The notes: generated from the letters alone by a model not told the origin. 64,000 bases of DNA from JAVBOW01 sp031550615 (GCA_031550615.1 JAVBOL010000005.1:9506-73505), one strand, 5' to 3'. Positions 28,345 through 35,205 are shown, numbered from the stretch's first letter. Made by a program: numbers and translations.

Positions 28345-28797
28345 ATGAAGGATAACGCATTTGACTTTCTTATATACGGTTTGGTCGCGGTATTTTCGAT
28401 ACTGGGCATGATCAACAAGGCCCGCAAGGACAAAGCCTCATCAAGGCAGCCCGAGGCGGGGGAGTACACAGACGATGATATCGATGCGGTGGACGACCTT
28501 CCACATTACCCGGTACCACGGCCCAAGGCGGTGCGCAGATTCGATATTCCGCAACCCAATGCCTCTTCGAGCAGGAATAATGCAAAGGGTGAGTCCAGCG
28601 ATGCGACTATCCGCGAAATGATAGTCAAAGAGGGTGGGCGAAGCACGACCGCCACAAAGAAAGTGGGTAATGCCGATAATAAGATCGATACAGAGGAAAC
28701 GATTGCGCATTCAGGGGGCAGCGCTTTGGCTGAATTCGATCTGCGCAAAGCTGTTATATATTCGGAAATACTCAAGCCCAAGTATGATGAATATTAA
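28345..28797 (+). CDS. Small single-pass membrane protein, unknown function
   Basis: 150 residues. One transmembrane helix (about 9-25, FLIYGLVAVFSILGMI) is followed by a long charged, probably disordered stretch rich in Asp, Ser, Asn and Pro. A conserved-looking C-terminal motif EFDLRKAVIYSEILKPKY closes it; I recall similar tails in Bacteroidales hypothetical proteins. The tail may bind a partner at the inner face of the membrane. It lies between the rel terminator and the HIT gene. No function assigned. Confidence 0.7.
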   Translation: MKDNAFDFLIYGLVAVFSILGMINKARKDKASSRQPEAGEYTDDDIDAVDDLPHYPVPRPKAVRRFDIPQPNASSSRNNAKGESSDATIREMIVKEGGRSTTATKKVGNADNKIDTEETIAHSGGSALAEFDLRKAVIYSEILKPKYDEY

Positions 28798-28839
28798 TAT
28801 TTCACATTTGTTAAATACACATTAATCACAACAAACGCT

Positions 28840-29226
28840 ATGGCAACCATATTTACGCGCATCGTCAATGGCGAGATCCCGTGCTACAAGGTATCTGAGG
28901 ATGATAAGTATTTCGCATTCCTGGATATTAATCCTGTCGCGGTTGGCCATACGCTTGTGATCCCCAAACAGGAAATAGATTACATATTTGATCTCGACGA
29001 CAATACTTTGGCTGGGCTAATGGTCTTCGCAAAGAGGGTGGCGGCGCGTATTAAAGCCAATATACCATGCAAACGCGTTGCTGTGGTCGTGTTAGGGCTC
29101 GAAGTACCCCATGCGCACATACACCTTATCCCCATCAATAGTGAGGCGGATGTGGATTTCCATAAAGAAAAGCTCAAACTTTCCGTAGCGGAGTTTTTGT
29201 CCATTCAGGAGATTTTACATTTTTAA
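28840..29226 (+). CDS. HIT family nucleotide hydrolase (Hint-like)
   Basis: 128 residues, cytoplasmic. The histidine triad HAHIHLI is at His91, His93 and His95, with the N-terminal FTRIVNGEIPCYKV and GHTLVIPKQEIDYIFDL typical of Hint-type phosphoramidases. The substrate is probably a nucleoside phosphoramidate or adenylylated metabolite. It ends a rightward gene series and has its own strong terminator. Confidence 0.92.
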   Translation: MATIFTRIVNGEIPCYKVSEDDKYFAFLDINPVAVGHTLVIPKQEIDYIFDLDDNTLAGLMVFAKRVAARIKANIPCKRVAVVVLGLEVPHAHIHLIPINSEADVDFHKEKLKLSVAEFLSIQEILHF

Positions 29227-29269
29227 ATTAACTTTATCGGCAAACACAAGGCTGTTTGTTTATTATATT

Positions 29270-29302
29270 GCCCGACAATAGGCCCATTGTCGGGCTTTTT
29301 TT
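29270..29302 (+). terminator. Intrinsic terminator after HIT gene
   Basis: 10-bp stem GCCCGACAAT (29270-29279) with ATTGTCGGGC (29286-29295), then seven T. Confidence 0.92.
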
Positions 29303-29766
29303 ATGAGCCATTATATCTATTTCCCGGGCGGGGGATGGGGTAGGGGTTATCTAAAAGCAGTATTTCAAAGTCACAATTGTGAACACAATTATAGTAATGG
29401 TGCTGGCGTTTTATGGGCATGTATTTCTTACATGGTGTGCCTCTTTGTTGGTTCAATTTTTTACTTATCATATTTTATCATTTAATAATCAGTGCATTAC
29501 GGTATATTATATAATCTTTAAAATCACCACATAATATAAGTGCGTTATATTGGGTGAGGTAAAATGAGCAGTAATATATGGTTTCTTTTCGCGTTATTTT
29601 GCTAAATATCAGTTATTTAACATACCGAATATGAATCTATTCTTAACGTAATGAGTCAGTGCGGTATATGATATGGTGCGCACAATATTTTTTGCATAGA
29701 TAAAAATAACACCCATGCAAAGCAATATATTAATATAATGCTTTATATTTGTGAAAATACTTAACA
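29303..29766. other. AT-rich intergenic stretch
   Basis: About 460 bp of DNA far more AT-rich than the genes to the left. A 60-codon open frame at its start shows no family resemblance and begins inside the terminator T-run, so I do not call it. Apart from the promoter box at 29744-29751 I see no structured element. The drop in GC marks the approach to the integrated phage and its flank. Confidence 0.5.
29744..29751 (+). promoter_or_regulatory. -7 box of the HTH-regulator gene
   Basis: TATATTTG, an exact TAnnTTTG match, 15 bp before the ATG at 29767. Confidence 0.55.
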
Positions 29767-30321
29767 ATGAAAGACAGGCTTGCGGAATTTCTGAAATCAG
29801 AGGGCTTATCCCCGCGTAAATTTTCCGACTTAATGGATGTCCCCCCTTCGAACATCTCACATCTGCTCGCCGGTAGAAACAAACCGGGCTTTGAATTTAT
29901 TTCCCGTATGATCTCTCGTTTTCCTAATCTCAGCCCTGACTGGCTGATCCTGGGTGTCAAACCCATGTATAGAGCAGGTAAGATAACCGGAGCTCCGGAG
30001 GCAGAGCTGAGTCACATAATGCCATCAACCAGTACCCCAGACGGCGCTACTGAATCAACTGAACAAAATTCAGCTGCAACTGGGCCGGCATCCACAAAGC
30101 GGCCTTTATTGGAGATTAGTGATAAGCAGGATAATGTCGGCGCGGAGCAAAATAATATTTCTCGACAAAATGCTAAATCAGAGGTTATCAGGGCTGTCAA
30201 TCAGGAAGAACCTGTGGCACAACCTCAGTCTACTGCATGCGGACTAATGAGCCAAAAAGCTGCCGAGCAAATCGCAGTATTGTATTCTGACGGCACCTTC
30301 AAGATTTTCCACCAGTCTTAA
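29767..30321 (+). CDS. XRE-type helix-turn-helix regulator
   Basis: 184 residues. The N-terminal Cro/C1-type HTH (about 1-60) reads LAEFLKSEGLSPRKFSDLMD and VPPSNISHLLAGRNKPG. The middle (about 75-160) is low-complexity and Ser/Thr/Gln-rich, and the end AEQIAVLYSDGTFKIFH resembles the tail of many Bacteroidetes HTH proteins. It lies 53 bp outside the left phage junction, so it is more likely a host gene than the phage repressor. It could still influence the integrated element. It is AT-richer than genes to its left. Confidence 0.75.
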   Translation: MKDRLAEFLKSEGLSPRKFSDLMDVPPSNISHLLAGRNKPGFEFISRMISRFPNLSPDWLILGVKPMYRAGKITGAPEAELSHIMPSTSTPDGATESTEQNSAATGPASTKRPLLEISDKQDNVGAEQNNISRQNAKSEVIRAVNQEEPVAQPQSTACGLMSQKAAEQIAVLYSDGTFKIFHQS

Positions 30322-30374
30322 TAAGTAACTACGGTAGGGAAATTCACATTTCTGTCATCATGGCTACATATCAC

Positions 30375-30402
30375 TTGGGTTATAATTGACAGTATGTTAG
30401 CC
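30375..30402 (+). other. Left dif-like junction (attL) of the microvirus
   Basis: XerC-type arm TTGGGTTATAA (30375-30385), 6-bp centre TTGACA (30386-30391), XerD-type arm GTATGTTAGCC (30392-30402). The 11-6-11 layout and the ATAA-N6-xTAT core match dif sites. The centre and inner arm bases recur at 35077-35104. Confidence 0.75.
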
Positions 30403-30422
30403 AATATTTTGAACTAAAAATG

Positions 30423-30518
30423 TCAAATAAGACTGCCAAAGACGAAGTAAGATAAGAGCAAGAACGAGAAAAGAGACACAAGAACTGCTACAAATGTTAT
30501 CTTAATTAGATCGTTCAT
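30423..30518 (-). CDS. Possible 31-residue membrane micro-peptide of the phage
   Basis: An ATG at 30518 opens a 31-codon frame starting MNDLIKITFVAVL, then almost wholly hydrophobic (Val, Leu, Phe, Ser) to the TGA at 30423. It would form one transmembrane helix. TTATCTTG lies about 10 bp before the ATG, close to a -7 box. It stands apart from the structural operon, in the region where no gene is otherwise found. Lysis peptide, toxin or chance frame are all possible; the frame is too short to prove coding. Confidence 0.35.
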   Translation of the reverse strand: MNDLIKITFVAVLVSLFSFLLLSYFVFGSLI

Positions 30519-30561
30519 GGGCGCAAGATAAGGATTTTTTTTTACATTTCCAAATTTATTT

Positions 30562-30576
30562 GTAATTGATTGATTT
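30562..30576 (+). repeat. 15-bp direct repeat, copy 1 (phage)
   Basis: GTAATTGATTGATTT, identical to 34986-35000. In the circular phage the copies would be about 280 bp apart across the att site. Confidence 0.7.
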
Positions 30577-30594
30577 AGAACCCATTAAAGGGGG

Positions 30595-30641
30595 AAGTGA
30601 CTGTGAAGTATAACACCCTGACAATCAGGGTGCTGTCACTT
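30595..30641. repeat. Nested stem-loop in phage intergenic region
   Basis: Outer arms AAGTGAC (30595-30601) and GTCACTT (30635-30641) enclose a perfect 8-bp hairpin CACCCTGA / TCAGGGTG (30614-30621 and 30625-30632) with a CAA loop. It has no T-run on either side, so it is probably not a terminator. An origin or packaging structure is possible. Confidence 0.6.
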
Positions 30642-30840
30642 AGCACATAATAGACAAGGGGGGGATGTGCAGAGGATGCTCACTACGTTCGCATCCAATA
30701 AGCTGCCATATGGAGTAAAGTTGATTTCGCGCACACGTGTAGCACGCGCGCACGATTAGAGTTACACAAGGGCAGCATCGCGCCTATAACGGCGCAGGAA
30801 CGGCTGAAGGCCTAAGCGACCGTGTCGCAAAAGAGCAGTA

Positions 30841-30880
30841 TAAACAAAGTGAGCGCGACTCCGTAGGGAATCACGCTCAC
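30841..30880 (-). terminator. Terminator of the phage structural operon
   Basis: On the minus strand GTGAGCG (30880-30874) pairs with CGCTCAC (30855-30849), extended by two pairs after one mismatch, followed by TTTGTTTA. It lies 20 bp beyond the last phage gene. Confidence 0.7.
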
Positions 30881-30900
30881 GATTGGGGAAATGGGGATAG

Positions 30901-31221
30901 TTACGAATTTTCTACATCCTCGTCTCCGATAGAGGGTATAGGCAATTCGTTGACAGAAGGGGGTAAATCTTGATCCTGATTGAGGACAAAGGGGTTGCGG
31001 TCATTTACAGGATTATCGAGGTCACTTGGTATATCCAAAGCCGAACGGGGGGACAGCATGCCGGGCATCTGAGCGGTGCCGGACATAAAAGCCTCGATTG
31101 TTGTAGATGTAAAGCCGCCACCAGGACAGAAAGTAGGTTGAGCCGACTTCCGAGTAAGTCTATTACCAAGCTTGTCGGGGTCAAAAGTAGATGAACTGAT
31201 GTATTTTACATTACGTTTCAT
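30901..31221 (-). CDS. 106-aa phage protein downstream of the capsid gene (scaffold candidate)
   Basis: 106 residues starting MKRNVKYISSSTFDPDKLGN, with an acidic, Pro-rich C-terminal half (NQDQDLPPSVNELPIPSIGDED). An upstream ATG frame reaching 31392 lies inside the capsid gene and is hydrophobic shadow sequence; the ATG at 31221, 10 bp after the capsid stop, is chosen. I see no similarity to known VP3 scaffold sequences. The position, size and acidity make an internal scaffold or another virion-assembly factor plausible. It is the last gene before the terminator. Confidence 0.65.
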   Translation of the reverse strand: MKRNVKYISSSTFDPDKLGNRLTRKSAQPTFCPGGGFTSTTIEAFMSGTAQMPGMLSPRSALDIPSDLDNPVNDRNPFVLNQDQDLPPSVNELPIPSIGDEDVENS

Positions 31222-31231
31222 AAGGAATGAT

Positions 31232-32791
31232 TTAACGGAAGAAATCAAAAGATGGATCAGAATAAGCCGGCAAAGGCTGGCCAGCAGAGTAGTGAGCGAA
31301 CAACTCATAAACAATATGATGGTTCGCAGGATTGGTATCGGCGAAAATACGGTATAACTGACTCTCAGGCTTGTAGAAATCCGGAGTATCAAGGAAACGC
31401 GGAGCTATAACGTTAAAATCGCGATTCAAGAAAGGATAATACGTATCCTCACGATCAGGGTTGTACCATCGGGCTTGGTGCCAAAACTGCAGTGAAGTAG
31501 CCAACTCGCCGTTAACATGGGCGAGACGCTGGCGATATTCCTCATAAGGGGCCTGATAGCCAAGAGGCATGCCGCCGAGAGGTTTAGTATGATTACCGAG
31601 CGCCATCTCTGCGCAGAGCTCACGTTGATCGACAATCTGGTCACCTATCTGAGCGAGATCGGGCAGACCATAATCGTAACGAGAAGTCTTGAGAAGTTCC
31701 CGGTCCATCATATTCATATACGAAGAACCGGGACGGATAAACATAACCGTCATAAGAACTCCATGATGATCCGAACGGAACTGGATAGGCTTAGATGAGC
31801 CAATTTCGATACCATGACCGCCAAGCTCGCCGAGCGGAGTATCACCAGTTTGAGAGGTCTGGAGTACCTCGCCGACAGTTATACGATGAGTAGAGCCGCC
31901 GAGGAATTGAGGTATATCCAAGGAATCATCAGAGGGAATAACACCGTATTCACCACGAAGAAGTTCACGATAACGACCGCCGACACGGTTAGACAGCTGG
32001 GCGAGGCGTTGGAGGCGAGTAGCCTTTGAAAGATCATCGATAGAGCCGGTCGGAATCTGAACAGCATTACCGCGCTGAGCTTGGGGGAGACAATCGGTAA
32101 AATAGTCATGTTTCCAGCAAGCAGAACGCATAACGAGAAGATCCGCATAGAGGTTTTCCTCAGGATAAGAAGTACCCCAAACATTAAATACACCATCAGG
32201 AAGGGAACGATTCTCCCCGAAATACATTCCAGAGTTAACAGAAGGCACAGTTGTGTTATTAGCATCACGAAGATACTCCCACCAAATTTTTTGGTAGGCC
32301 ATGTGGCGGAGGGGGTTAAGCCGAACTATAAGGCCATCATCCATATCTTCGGGTTTAGGGAGCTGCGGACGCCATCCAAGGTGGTAAGTCAATGACTTGG
32401 GCCCGAAATACGTAGGAATACCAGCGTTAAAATCGGGATTAGTCATAATTTCCATCTGAGGAATGGGGTATTGAGTGGGAACCGCTACACTCTGGTCGCC
32501 GCCGGTGATGAAAGAACGCCAATTCTTCCAAAGAATGTCATTACGACAGAAGAAAGTACGAAACTCGACATAGATGTCTTGAATCGCGGGCGCTTGAAGT
32601 GGGAGCAACCGGATAAGGTGCTCATAGCTGATGCGGTGATGAGAACCAGGAAGTACATTTTCCACATGAACGGGCGTAATATCCCCGAAGTTTGTAGAAC
32701 CTTGAATATAGTGGCTGAGGTCGCTGTAATTGACTCCCGGATTACGAACCTTGATAGCCATTGAGGATGCGTTAGATGTAATTTTTGCCAT
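31232..32791 (-). CDS. Microvirus major capsid protein VP1 (F protein)
   Basis: 519 residues. It carries Microviridae capsid signatures: ENVLPGSHHRISYEHLIRLLPLQAPAIQDIYVEFRTFFCRNDILWKNWRSFITGG aligns in style with the LPGD...RFAPMVAPV...FFVPNRLLW...FI pattern of gokushovirus capsids. The middle GVLMTVMFIRPGSSYMNMMDREL and the late FGALQ-like EEYRQRLAHVNGEL also fit. The length is close to gokushovirus capsids (about 530-560) and shorter than typical Alpavirinae. Forms the T=1 shell. The start overlaps the VP4 end by 20 bp. No disruption is seen. Confidence 0.92.
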   Translation of the reverse strand: MAKITSNASSMAIKVRNPGVNYSDLSHYIQGSTNFGDITPVHVENVLPGSHHRISYEHLIRLLPLQAPAIQDIYVEFRTFFCRNDILWKNWRSFITGGDQSVAVPTQYPIPQMEIMTNPDFNAGIPTYFGPKSLTYHLGWRPQLPKPEDMDDGLIVRLNPLRHMAYQKIWWEYLRDANNTTVPSVNSGMYFGENRSLPDGVFNVWGTSYPEENLYADLLVMRSACWKHDYFTDCLPQAQRGNAVQIPTGSIDDLSKATRLQRLAQLSNRVGGRYRELLRGEYGVIPSDDSLDIPQFLGGSTHRITVGEVLQTSQTGDTPLGELGGHGIEIGSSKPIQFRSDHHGVLMTVMFIRPGSSYMNMMDRELLKTSRYDYGLPDLAQIGDQIVDQRELCAEMALGNHTKPLGGMPLGYQAPYEEYRQRLAHVNGELATSLQFWHQARWYNPDREDTYYPFLNRDFNVIAPRFLDTPDFYKPESQLYRIFADTNPANHHIVYELFAHYSAGQPLPAYSDPSFDFFR

Positions 32792-33665
32792 AATGTTGTT
32801 GTTGTTTGGACATTGTAAAATCTTTAGTTTGTCTTAAACCCTTAACGGTTTCGATAGGGTTATTTTGATCGGGACCGTGATCAATCAGTCCTCGCACGTG
32901 CTGCACCGATTGGATGGAGAGCGCTCGTTGGGGCAATAAACATCGATAGTATCGCGGAAGAGGTCCATCTGGACCGCGCTCTGAGTAGTGCGAGGTGTTG
33001 TAGATGATGTTATCATCTGTGTTGAGCTGGAGCATGTTATTGAAGTACCACATAATCCCGAGACCAGGGCGGAGACTCTTGAGCGTGAAACACGGGGGGA
33101 GATGTCCGGGCGTAGTGGTTCGGATGGTGTGATACTTGGCACAATAGGCCGTGCGAGACGGCGTAATTCCATCAGTCCAAGCAAAACCCTTTCCCCATAC
33201 TTCAGCAATCTGGGTGCGAAGATCGTCGAGTACGGGATTAAGCGTACGAAAAAACAGAATAAGATGATAATGGGGCCGCAAAGTATTGGGCCCATATTCA
33301 CCAAGACAGTAATAACGAATTTCATTCGGTTCATAATGATTGCGTAATCGCTTTAAAAAGTTTTGAATATCAAGTTTTTTAAGCACGCCAAAGGTGCCAT
33401 GTTTTTTAGTTCTTTTACGGGGCATATTAGCCTCATCGTAAGTGAGAGTGAGAAAGAAAGTAGAGGTGGCGCGCTTGGCCTCATCGGTCAGGCGCATTAT
33501 CCACTCTCTCTGTTTAGATAGCAAGCAGGACGGACATTTACCACACCGGACAGGGAAAGGGTGAGGACGACCGTCTGAACCTCTGTATTTACCTGTTTCT
33601 TCAACAACGAAGTAGGGCTTTTCACAAAGGATGGGGGTGCCGGGATTACATGCGGGTACCACCAC
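32772..33665 (-). CDS. Microvirus replication initiator VP4 (HUH endonuclease)
   Basis: 297 residues. Rolling-circle Rep: motif 1 FLTLTYDEA (71-79), motif 2 HUH-type PHYHLILF with His132 and His134, motif 3 AYCAKY with Tyr174 and Lys177. A Cys cluster CGKCPSC (41-47) matches the CxxCxxC of gokushovirus VP4. The start is GTG at 33665 (or the adjacent GTG at 33662), inside the 22-codon basic ORF. It nicks the replicative form to start ssDNA synthesis. Confidence 0.9.
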   Translation of the reverse strand: MVVPACNPGTPILCEKPYFVVEETGKYRGSDGRPHPFPVRCGKCPSCLLSKQREWIMRLTDEAKRATSTFFLTLTYDEANMPRKRTKKHGTFGVLKKLDIQNFLKRLRNHYEPNEIRYYCLGEYGPNTLRPHYHLILFFRTLNPVLDDLRTQIAEVWGKGFAWTDGITPSRTAYCAKYHTIRTTTPGHLPPCFTLKSLRPGLGIMWYFNNMLQLNTDDNIIYNTSHYSERGPDGPLPRYYRCLLPQRALSIQSVQHVRGLIDHGPDQNNPIETVKGLRQTKDFTMSKQQQHYGKNYI

Positions 33666-33714
33666 GACCGATAACTACGATGGTCTTACGTGTGATTTTT
33701 TTTGATTTAGTCAT
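33646..33714 (-). CDS. 22-residue basic peptide, J/VP8-like candidate
   Basis: Frame ATG(33714)...TAA(33646) begins MTKSKKITRK and ends GRGGTRM: 22 residues, four Lys, three Arg, no acidic residue. It overlaps the last codons of VP2 by 8 bp and VP4 by 20 bp, filling what looks like a gap. Microviruses encode a tiny basic DNA-packaging protein (J in phiX174), and in gokushoviruses it often ends in an RGGxR-like tail, which this peptide shares. Short, so still a prediction. Confidence 0.55.
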   Translation of the reverse strand: MTKSKKITRKTIVVIGRGGTRM

Positions 33715-34711
33715 CTGACATATTGATATAATCAGGGTGATTGTAAGATTTTGCATTAGCTGCACGAGAAATTCCCGCTGGATGACTAGAAGAAGATGGT
33801 TCCGATAGACCTTTTTTGCCACGTGCAGTCATAAGACGTAAGAATGCTGTATAAGCATCAGATGTTTTAGGATTTATTCCAGCCTCAGCAAGTTTACGAT
33901 CAAAGTTAACCATGGCAGAATCAGCATCATCTTTTCCGGCAGAAGCATAGTTGGCTACCACCTTAGAAAGAAGTTCACGAGCCTGAAGCGGCGAGAGTTT
34001 TTCAAGATTAAAACGAGCCTGTTTAATACCGATTTCCTTAGCTGTTTTTTCAAGTTCCTGGAGTGACACGGAACCTTGTTTCAGTTTGAGATCCTCGGCA
34101 AGGATTGGCAGCTGTGCCTTGAGAATATCATTCTGTGCCTGTTTGTTAGCATAATCAGCCTCAGTATTAAGGGCATCGCCGAGATACTTGCGGTCGATAG
34201 AGTCCGCATTACGAAGAAGAATACTACGTTCAACGTCAGATTTAGCAGCATTGGCACGTTCACGAAGAGATTGCGAAATAGTCAGAGCTTCCTTAGCGTT
34301 AAGAAGATCGTAGTTTTTAGCTTCAGACTTAGCACGAGCCATAGTAAGCATCGTACCAGCGAAGTCAGCACCGAAGTTAGCGATGGGAGAGAAGTCCGCA
34401 GGGACATTAGTCATTGCGGATGGAGCAGAGGGCGAAGGGGGGGTTTGGGACGTAACTGCACCTGTTTCGCCATACATGAGAGAGGGATTGAGTCCAGCGG
34501 CCTCAAGGCGTGCGCGTTGGGATGCGGGATCGTCGTAAGCACGTTGATCAGTAAGCCTACGATCATACTCCGCGTTCTGACGCTTAAACATCTTTGTCGC
34601 ATACGCACGGTTTTTTGTATTGAGGTTACTGGACTGCAGCATAGAGGCGCCGGAACTGAGTAGACCAGCTCCGGCACCAACTAATAAGGCAGTACCTGTA
34701 GAAATAGCCAT
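33707..34711 (-). CDS. Microvirus DNA pilot protein VP2 (H-like)
   Basis: 334 residues. The hydrophobic glycine-rich N-terminus (about 5-24, TALLVGAGAGLLSSGASM) is followed by the signature QNAEYDRRLTDQRAYDDPASQ and ARLEAAGLNPSLMYG, the minor spike/pilot protein motif of gokushoviruses. A long Ala/Lys/Glu-rich helical stretch (about 120-260) would form the pilot coiled coil that delivers ssDNA through the host envelope. It is coupled to the upstream 53-aa ORF by TAATG. Confidence 0.9.
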   Translation of the reverse strand: MAISTGTALLVGAGAGLLSSGASMLQSSNLNTKNRAYATKMFKRQNAEYDRRLTDQRAYDDPASQRARLEAAGLNPSLMYGETGAVTSQTPPSPSAPSAMTNVPADFSPIANFGADFAGTMLTMARAKSEAKNYDLLNAKEALTISQSLRERANAAKSDVERSILLRNADSIDRKYLGDALNTEADYANKQAQNDILKAQLPILAEDLKLKQGSVSLQELEKTAKEIGIKQARFNLEKLSPLQARELLSKVVANYASAGKDDADSAMVNFDRKLAEAGINPKTSDAYTAFLRLMTARGKKGLSEPSSSSHPAGISRAANAKSYNHPDYINMSDD

Positions 34712-34872
34712 TATTCGCGGTCGAATGTGGTTGAATCCGAGGTTTCGCGTTCGATGGTTTTAGAACCGTCAGAGCGTTTCTCCTTGCGTACTTTCACCTT
34801 GCGGGTGTGATTTACGAGTCCGAGGGTGAGAATGGTCGTAAGACCTGTCATGATAATTTCGATTGTTGTCAT
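34711..34872 (-). CDS. 53-aa phage membrane ORF coupled to VP2
   Basis: From the ATG at 34872: MTTIEIIMTGLTTILTLGLV, a transmembrane helix, then a basic stretch (RKVKVRKEKRS) and an acidic Thr/Ser-rich tail. The TAA overlaps the VP2 ATG by one base (TAATG), which suggests real translation. A competing His-rich frame on the same strand (34769-34975) overlaps it. The role is unknown; a small membrane protein in a microvirus could act in lysis or entry. Confidence 0.5.
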   Translation of the reverse strand: MTTIEIIMTGLTTILTLGLVNHTRKVKVRKEKRSDGSKTIERETSDSTTFDRE

Positions 34873-35076
34873 GATTCGTTTGTGTTTGATTAGACATTTG
34901 AAAGCGGCGGACGTGATCCGCAGGATAAGGGTAATGGTCAATGATACGCATCATCGAGCATTTCGATGATAACATAAGTGAAATCGTAATTGATTGATTT
35001 TGAAAGGCTCATTTTCCCGTAGCGAGAGCCTAATGCGCTGGATGTTACATATATGTCAAAGAACTCGCGGTGAGGT
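34873..35076. other. Phage leader region with stem-loops
   Basis: About 200 bp before the first phage gene. It contains an 8-bp perfect hairpin ATCATCGA / TCGATGAT (34950-34957, 34963-34970), the second 15-bp direct repeat (34986-35000) and a 6-bp hairpin AGGCTC / GAGCCT (35005-35031). No exact TAnnTTTG box was found on the minus strand, so the operon promoter remains unplaced. Confidence 0.5.
34986..35000 (+). repeat. 15-bp direct repeat, copy 2 (phage)
   Basis: GTAATTGATTGATTT, identical to 30562-30576 and in the same orientation. Confidence 0.7.
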
Positions 35077-35104
35077 CTGAATTATAATTGACATTATGTA
35101 AAGT
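35077..35104 (+). other. Right dif-like junction (attR) of the microvirus
   Basis: XerC-type arm CTGAATTATAA (35077-35087), centre TTGACA (35088-35093), XerD-type arm TTATGTAAAGT (35094-35104). The XerD arm matches the E. coli dif XerD arm at 9 of 11 positions. Combining the outer arms of both junctions gives the presumed empty host dif site: TTGGGTTATAA, then TTGACA, then TTATGTAAAGT. Confidence 0.75.
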
Positions 35105-35197
35105 TACATGGGGTGACACTACCCGCTGACCGCGCATATCTCAAACATTGGCCGAAAAAGTTACCGCGGATCTTGCCGATCCTACGTTTTGAAAGCG

Positions 35198-35205
35198 TAT
35201 ATTTG
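35198..35205 (+). promoter_or_regulatory. -7 box of the zinc-uptake operon
   Basis: TATATTTG, an exact TAnnTTTG match, 30 bp before the start at 35236. A palindromic Zur-type operator was not recognised. Confidence 0.5.

Larger units (their letters stand above)
30403..30848. other. Phage intergenic/origin-like region
   Basis: About 450 bp without a long gene. Contents: a possible 31-codon ORF (minus, 30423-30518), half of a 15-bp direct repeat (30562-30576), a nested stem-loop (30595-30641), and GC-alternating palindromic stretches around 30728-30755. Together with 34873-35087 this forms the single non-coding block of the circular phage genome, where origin and packaging signals would be expected. 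Confidence 0.5.
30386..35087 (-). mobile_element. Integrated ssDNA microvirus (Microviridae prophage), 4,702 bp
   Basis: The element is bounded by two dif-like sites whose identical central TTGACA copies lie 4,702 bp apart, a normal microvirus genome size. It holds the hallmark set VP2 (pilot), VP4 (HUH replication initiator) and VP1 (major capsid), all on the minus strand and packed with overlaps, plus several micro-ORFs. GC is visibly lower than in the host genes. No integrase is encoded, consistent with use of host XerC/XerD as known for other Bacteroidetes microvirus prophages. All main reading frames are open, so it may be functional. Confidence 0.9.

Noticed and set aside
29303..29485. 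60-codon frame after the HIT gene
   Set aside because: Begins in a terminator T-run, no promoter, no family resemblance.
34076..34663. 195-codon plus-strand frame inside the phage
   Set aside because: Shadow of VP2, whose signature motifs are clear on the minus strand.
34769..34975. 68-codon His-rich frame overlapping the 53-aa phage ORF
   Set aside because: No coupling to VP2 and its start lies on a hairpin; kept only as an alternative in the findings.
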